A stretch of DNA of 10,099 bases from Basidiobolus heterosporus B8920 (lineage: Eukaryota > Basidiobolomycota > Basidiobolomycetes > Basidiobolales > Basidiobolaceae), in the NCBI GenBank assembly GCA_000697455.1, contig JNET01033971.1, forward strand, positions 1 through 10,099, in the 5' to 3' direction. The notes under the pieces were generated by a model. The model did no database searches. It was given only the letters and a program-made list of their open reading frames with translations, and was not told where the DNA came from. Made by a program: the position numbers and the translations under genes. Below, in pieces: positions 7,875 through 10,099 of this stretch. Within the stretch, counting starts at the first letter, position 1; each line of letters starts with the position of its first letter.

Positions 7875-8078
7875 ACGATAATTAGAGTATCCATCGAACA
7901 CAAAGCTTTCCAGTGTGGAGTGAAGAATAACTAAATAGGAATCCGCCATAACGCGACTAACCCAAAAGCCCGCCGAAAACATAGATCAGGTCTCGTATAA
8001 CTTAACAAAAAAGGCAACATGATGTAGACCGTAAAAAGGGTGAGTAAGAGAAAGGATAAGAATGGGCGTTGAGGTGCA

Positions 8079-8139
8079 GGAAAAGTAAAAGGAGAGTGAG
8101 AGGAAGGGAAAAGGAAAGGGAAAGAAAAAGGTAGAAAAG
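8079..8139. repeat. Purine-rich low-complexity tract (pyrimidine-rich on the gene strand)
   Basis: About 60 bases are almost all A and G on the plus strand. On the R3H gene's own strand this is a C/T-rich tract starting about 26 nt after the stop codon, so it is likely part of the 3' untranslated region. Confidence 0.75.
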
Positions 8140-8164
8140 TACAATGAAAGTTCAAAAATAGACT

Positions 8165-10099
8165 CTATGAGTTCTCAACTTCACTTGAATCAGCTGGCGA
8201 TGTTGGATCCTCGTTCAGATTCTCTGACTTGGGTGAACTTGAATTGCTAGCAGTACTGATCTTTAGTACAACTGGAGACCATGGCTTTAGTTTGAAGTTG
8301 GCATTTTCCGTGGATTCCAACACTTCCTTGGCCAGCTGCGAATTTTTGAATATAGCCAAGACTATGTTTTCCTTGGCGATGAATTTGATGGTGGCACTTG
8401 GAAGAATGTCACTCCAGTTAGGTTCGCCGTTGATATCGTAAATCTCTAGAATATGCGTTGGCTTCTGTGGCTGATCTGTTGGCTTGACACCCTCATAGGG
8501 TTGGATAGTATAGTCAAATAGTAGCTGGTTCTCCTTTTTGCTGCGAGAACCCTGGGGATTGGTACGTGAAGATGCGATAGACATCGACTTCATGCCTGCT
8601 TCCAATGGTGCTACATCAAAGTTTGGACCTCGGCGAGGGACTCGGTTAGGCATGTATCCATACGCTTTAGTCTGCGAAGTCGTAGATGATGGTACTGGAC
8701 TATTAGGATCGAAAAGCTCTTTGGTCTTGGGTGGGCGACGTTCAACATCATAGACAGATGGCACATGTGGGCTTATGAATTGATTGCCGATTATTGGCCC
8801 TCTCATGTTCATCCTGGGCGGCATATGTAAGAACTCCGGTGACTTTTGTCTCTGGAATCCAACCTGAGGTCCGAGTGCAGGGTTGTTCTGTTGAGCAGAA
8901 TTTCCGGTAAGCTGGGGATGCATAGGATAGTCTGAGCCATGCCCTTGAGAAGGTACATAGCCCATCATCTCTGGATTTACCCAGTTGTGGTTAAATGGGA
9001 GTCCAGGAATAGCGGGTTGGCCTGTTACAGGCTTACCACTTGACTCGGGCTTCTCAGAGTTCTCGGTAGGTGTAGGGCCCATCATATTAGTATCGAGTGC
9101 GTTCTTAGGCATAAATCCATTGGATTGGTATTCTTGACGGCCTTGTGTTGCGGTCTCTTTACCATTGTACTCGTTCCACTTATTTCCCCAAAGTTGGTGG
9201 TGAGAATCCTCCCTGGCTTTCTCCGAATACATGGGGTTATGTGGAGTAAAATCTCTATAGCCCGGACCGGCACGCCCGGGATGCTGGTATGTGCTAGCCT
9301 GTCGACCTTGGACAGAAAACGAAGGGTCATCTCGACTCAAATTAGGGTTAGGGTTGGCATTGGGTAAGTTTGGATATTGGGGGGCCTGTTGAGGGTTGTA
9401 AAAGAAACCATTGTGTGCTTCGTCGGGATTGTTCCAGAGACCCGGCATATTCTGGTAAGGACCCATTCCAGGGTTCCATTCCCTCGAAGGAACGTTGTAA
9501 TTCATGTTAGAAATGTTACTCGTAACCCGATCATTCATGCGGCCTTGGGGCGCGACGGAAGATAGCTCGTAGGGATTCATGAACGCAGGATTAGCTTGGT
9601 ACATATGTGCATTGGAAGAAAAAGCATTGTTCGCGGGAGGGCCATTATTGTAAGGGAATGAGGAGTTTCGTGACCATTCGTTGTTGAAGTGGTTGGCAGG
9701 GGCAGGAGGGTTGAATGTATTACGTACGAAGCGAGTATTTTGATTCGCTGGTCTAGGTGGGTTTGATTTGGTGTTCATATTGGCTCCACGAATTTGGTTA
9801 CTCTTGGCTCCTTTGACGAAAGCCCCACTGCCAGATTTGTTAGCAGTGGCATTTCTACCCTTGCTCGATTCGGAATCGCTTTGAGATGGGGATTGCTGAG
9901 AATCAGTTTGCTCTGGCGTAGAGACTTCGTTACTGACCTCTGAGGTTTGTGAAGGAGTGGGTTTTTTTTCTTCAGATTCTTGGAATATCCTAGCTCTGGC
10001 TCTTTGATAGGCTGCCTCACGCTCCTCAATACTCATCATCCGTTTATCTATGTCAGGACCACCTCCATTGCCATCGTTGGGCCCTTGTTTCTGTACAGA
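8165..10099 (-). CDS. R3H-SUZ family RNA-binding protein, C-terminal part (5' end beyond the window)
   Basis: R3H-SUZ proteins bind single-stranded nucleic acid and act in mRNA control in the cytoplasm. The visible part begins at the window edge with an open frame of 644 codons. Its first 20 codons continue upstream of the Met-Met at 10039, so the true start and the R3H domain should lie to the right. The segment MSIEEREAAYQRARARIFQ, right after KRM, is a near-consensus SUZ domain. A long body follows that is rich in Asn, Pro, Gln, Ser, Gly and Met and looks disordered. Near the C-terminus (8458 to 8252), HILEIYDI and, after a gap, TIKFIAKENIVLAIFKNSQL with a helix AKEVLEST read as a small RRM-like fold, as found at the end of some fungal R3H proteins. 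The tail is Ser/Glu-rich and ends at 8165. No intron is needed in the visible part. A possible 3' splice site (TGTACAG, 10096-10091) sits at the edge. Confidence 0.85.
   Translation of the reverse strand, partial: SVQKQGPNDGNGGGPDIDKRMMSIEEREAAYQRARARIFQESEEKKPTPSQTSEVSNEVSTPEQTDSQQSPSQSDSESSKGRNATANKSGSGAFVKGAKSNQIRGANMNTKSNPPRPANQNTRFVRNTFNPPAPANHFNNEWSRNSSFPYNNGPPANNAFSSNAHMYQANPAFMNPYELSSVAPQGRMNDRVTSNISNMNYNVPSREWNPGMGPYQNMPGLWNNPDEAHNGFFYNPQQAPQYPNLPNANPNPNLSRDDPSFSVQGRQASTYQHPGRAGPGYRDFTPHNPMYSEKAREDSHHQLWGNKWNEYNGKETATQGRQEYQSNGFMPKNALDTNMMGPTPTENSEKPESSGKPVTGQPAIPGLPFNHNWVNPEMMGYVPSQGHGSDYPMHPQLTGNSAQQNNPALGPQVGFQRQKSPEFLHMPPRMNMRGPIIGNQFISPHVPSVYDVERRPPKTKELFDPNSPVPSSTTSQTKAYGYMPNRVPRRGPNFDVAPLEAGMKSMSIASSRTNPQGSRSKKENQLLFDYTIQPYEGVKPTDQPQKPTHILEIYDINGEPNWSDILPSATIKFIAKENIVLAIFKNSQLAKEVLESTENANFKLKPWSPVVLKISTASNSSSPKSENLNEDPTSPADSSEVENS
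9342..9357. repeat. TTAGGGTTAGGG run inside the R3H-SUZ coding region
   Basis: Two exact telomere-type units plus a partial third occur in frame on the opposite strand, where they encode part of an Asn-Pro repeat (NANPNPNLS). The run is explained by that amino acid repeat and need not mean anything about telomeres. Confidence 0.6.

Larger units (their letters stand above)
7502..8164. other. Intergenic region: TFB3 promoter and 3' end of the R3H gene
   Basis: Both neighbours are on the minus strand. This stretch holds the TFB3 promoter (left side), the 3' untranslated region of the R3H-SUZ gene (right side), a short hexamer repeat (7851-7874) and a purine-rich tract (8079-8139). The reading frames within it are short and low in protein character, and I find no gene. 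Confidence 0.55.

Noticed and set aside
7931-8155. 74-codon minus-strand frame rich in Phe, Pro, Ser and Leu
   Set aside because: It is the translation of the pyrimidine-rich tract after the R3H gene stop, a low-complexity effect.
9082-9565. Several 60-80 codon frames on both strands within the R3H gene
   Set aside because: They are shadows of the long R3H-SUZ frame, which alone shows consistent domain and composition.
1-10099. tRNA, rRNA, CRISPR array, riboswitch or gene-cluster-like system
   Set aside because: None was seen on either strand; the genes are unrelated eukaryotic housekeeping genes.

Overview
The window looks like ordinary nuclear chromosome of a fungus. The evidence is compact intron-rich genes (18 inferred introns of about 59-98 nt with GT..AG ends and CTAAC/CTAAT-like branch sites near the 3' end), a fungal-type mitoribosomal protein mL57, a fungal-type Tfb3 tail, and an R3H/SUZ protein with an Asn/Pro/Gln-rich body. 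I cannot name the species. The intron density argues against Saccharomycetales. No bacterial signals (operons, Shine-Dalgarno sites) are present.

Layout. Positions 1-769 (minus strand) hold the 5' end of a broken Ty1/copia-type LTR retrotransposon: a short LTR followed by a Gag N-terminus that decays and runs off the left edge. A second, diverged copy of the same LTR lies at 914-1192. Positions 1193-1713 are AT-rich with no gene seen. Five host genes follow: a TMEM33/Pom33/Tts1-family membrane protein (1714-2786, minus, 5 exons), mitoribosomal protein mL57/MrpL15 (3232-4061, minus, 4 exons), GPI2/PIG-C (about 4589-5949, plus, 7 exons), TFB3/MAT1 (6079-7501, minus, 6 exons), and the C-terminal part of an R3H-SUZ RNA-binding protein (8165 to beyond 10099, minus, one long open exon).

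The genes are unrelated housekeeping functions: nuclear envelope/ER shaping, mitochondrial translation, GPI-anchor synthesis, TFIIH/CDK activation and mRNA binding. mL57 and GPI2 are divergent and share about 0.5 kb of promoter DNA, which carries a gapped heat-shock-element-like motif. GPI2 and TFB3 converge with only about 130 bp between stop codons. TFB3 has a bZIP plus E-box composite site 72-84 nt upstream of its start codon. I see no RNA gene, CRISPR array or evident new multi-gene system. The points worth a second look are the LTR pair, the one-codon first exon of GPI2, the competing splice sites at the last TFB3 intron, the promoter motifs and small tandem duplications.
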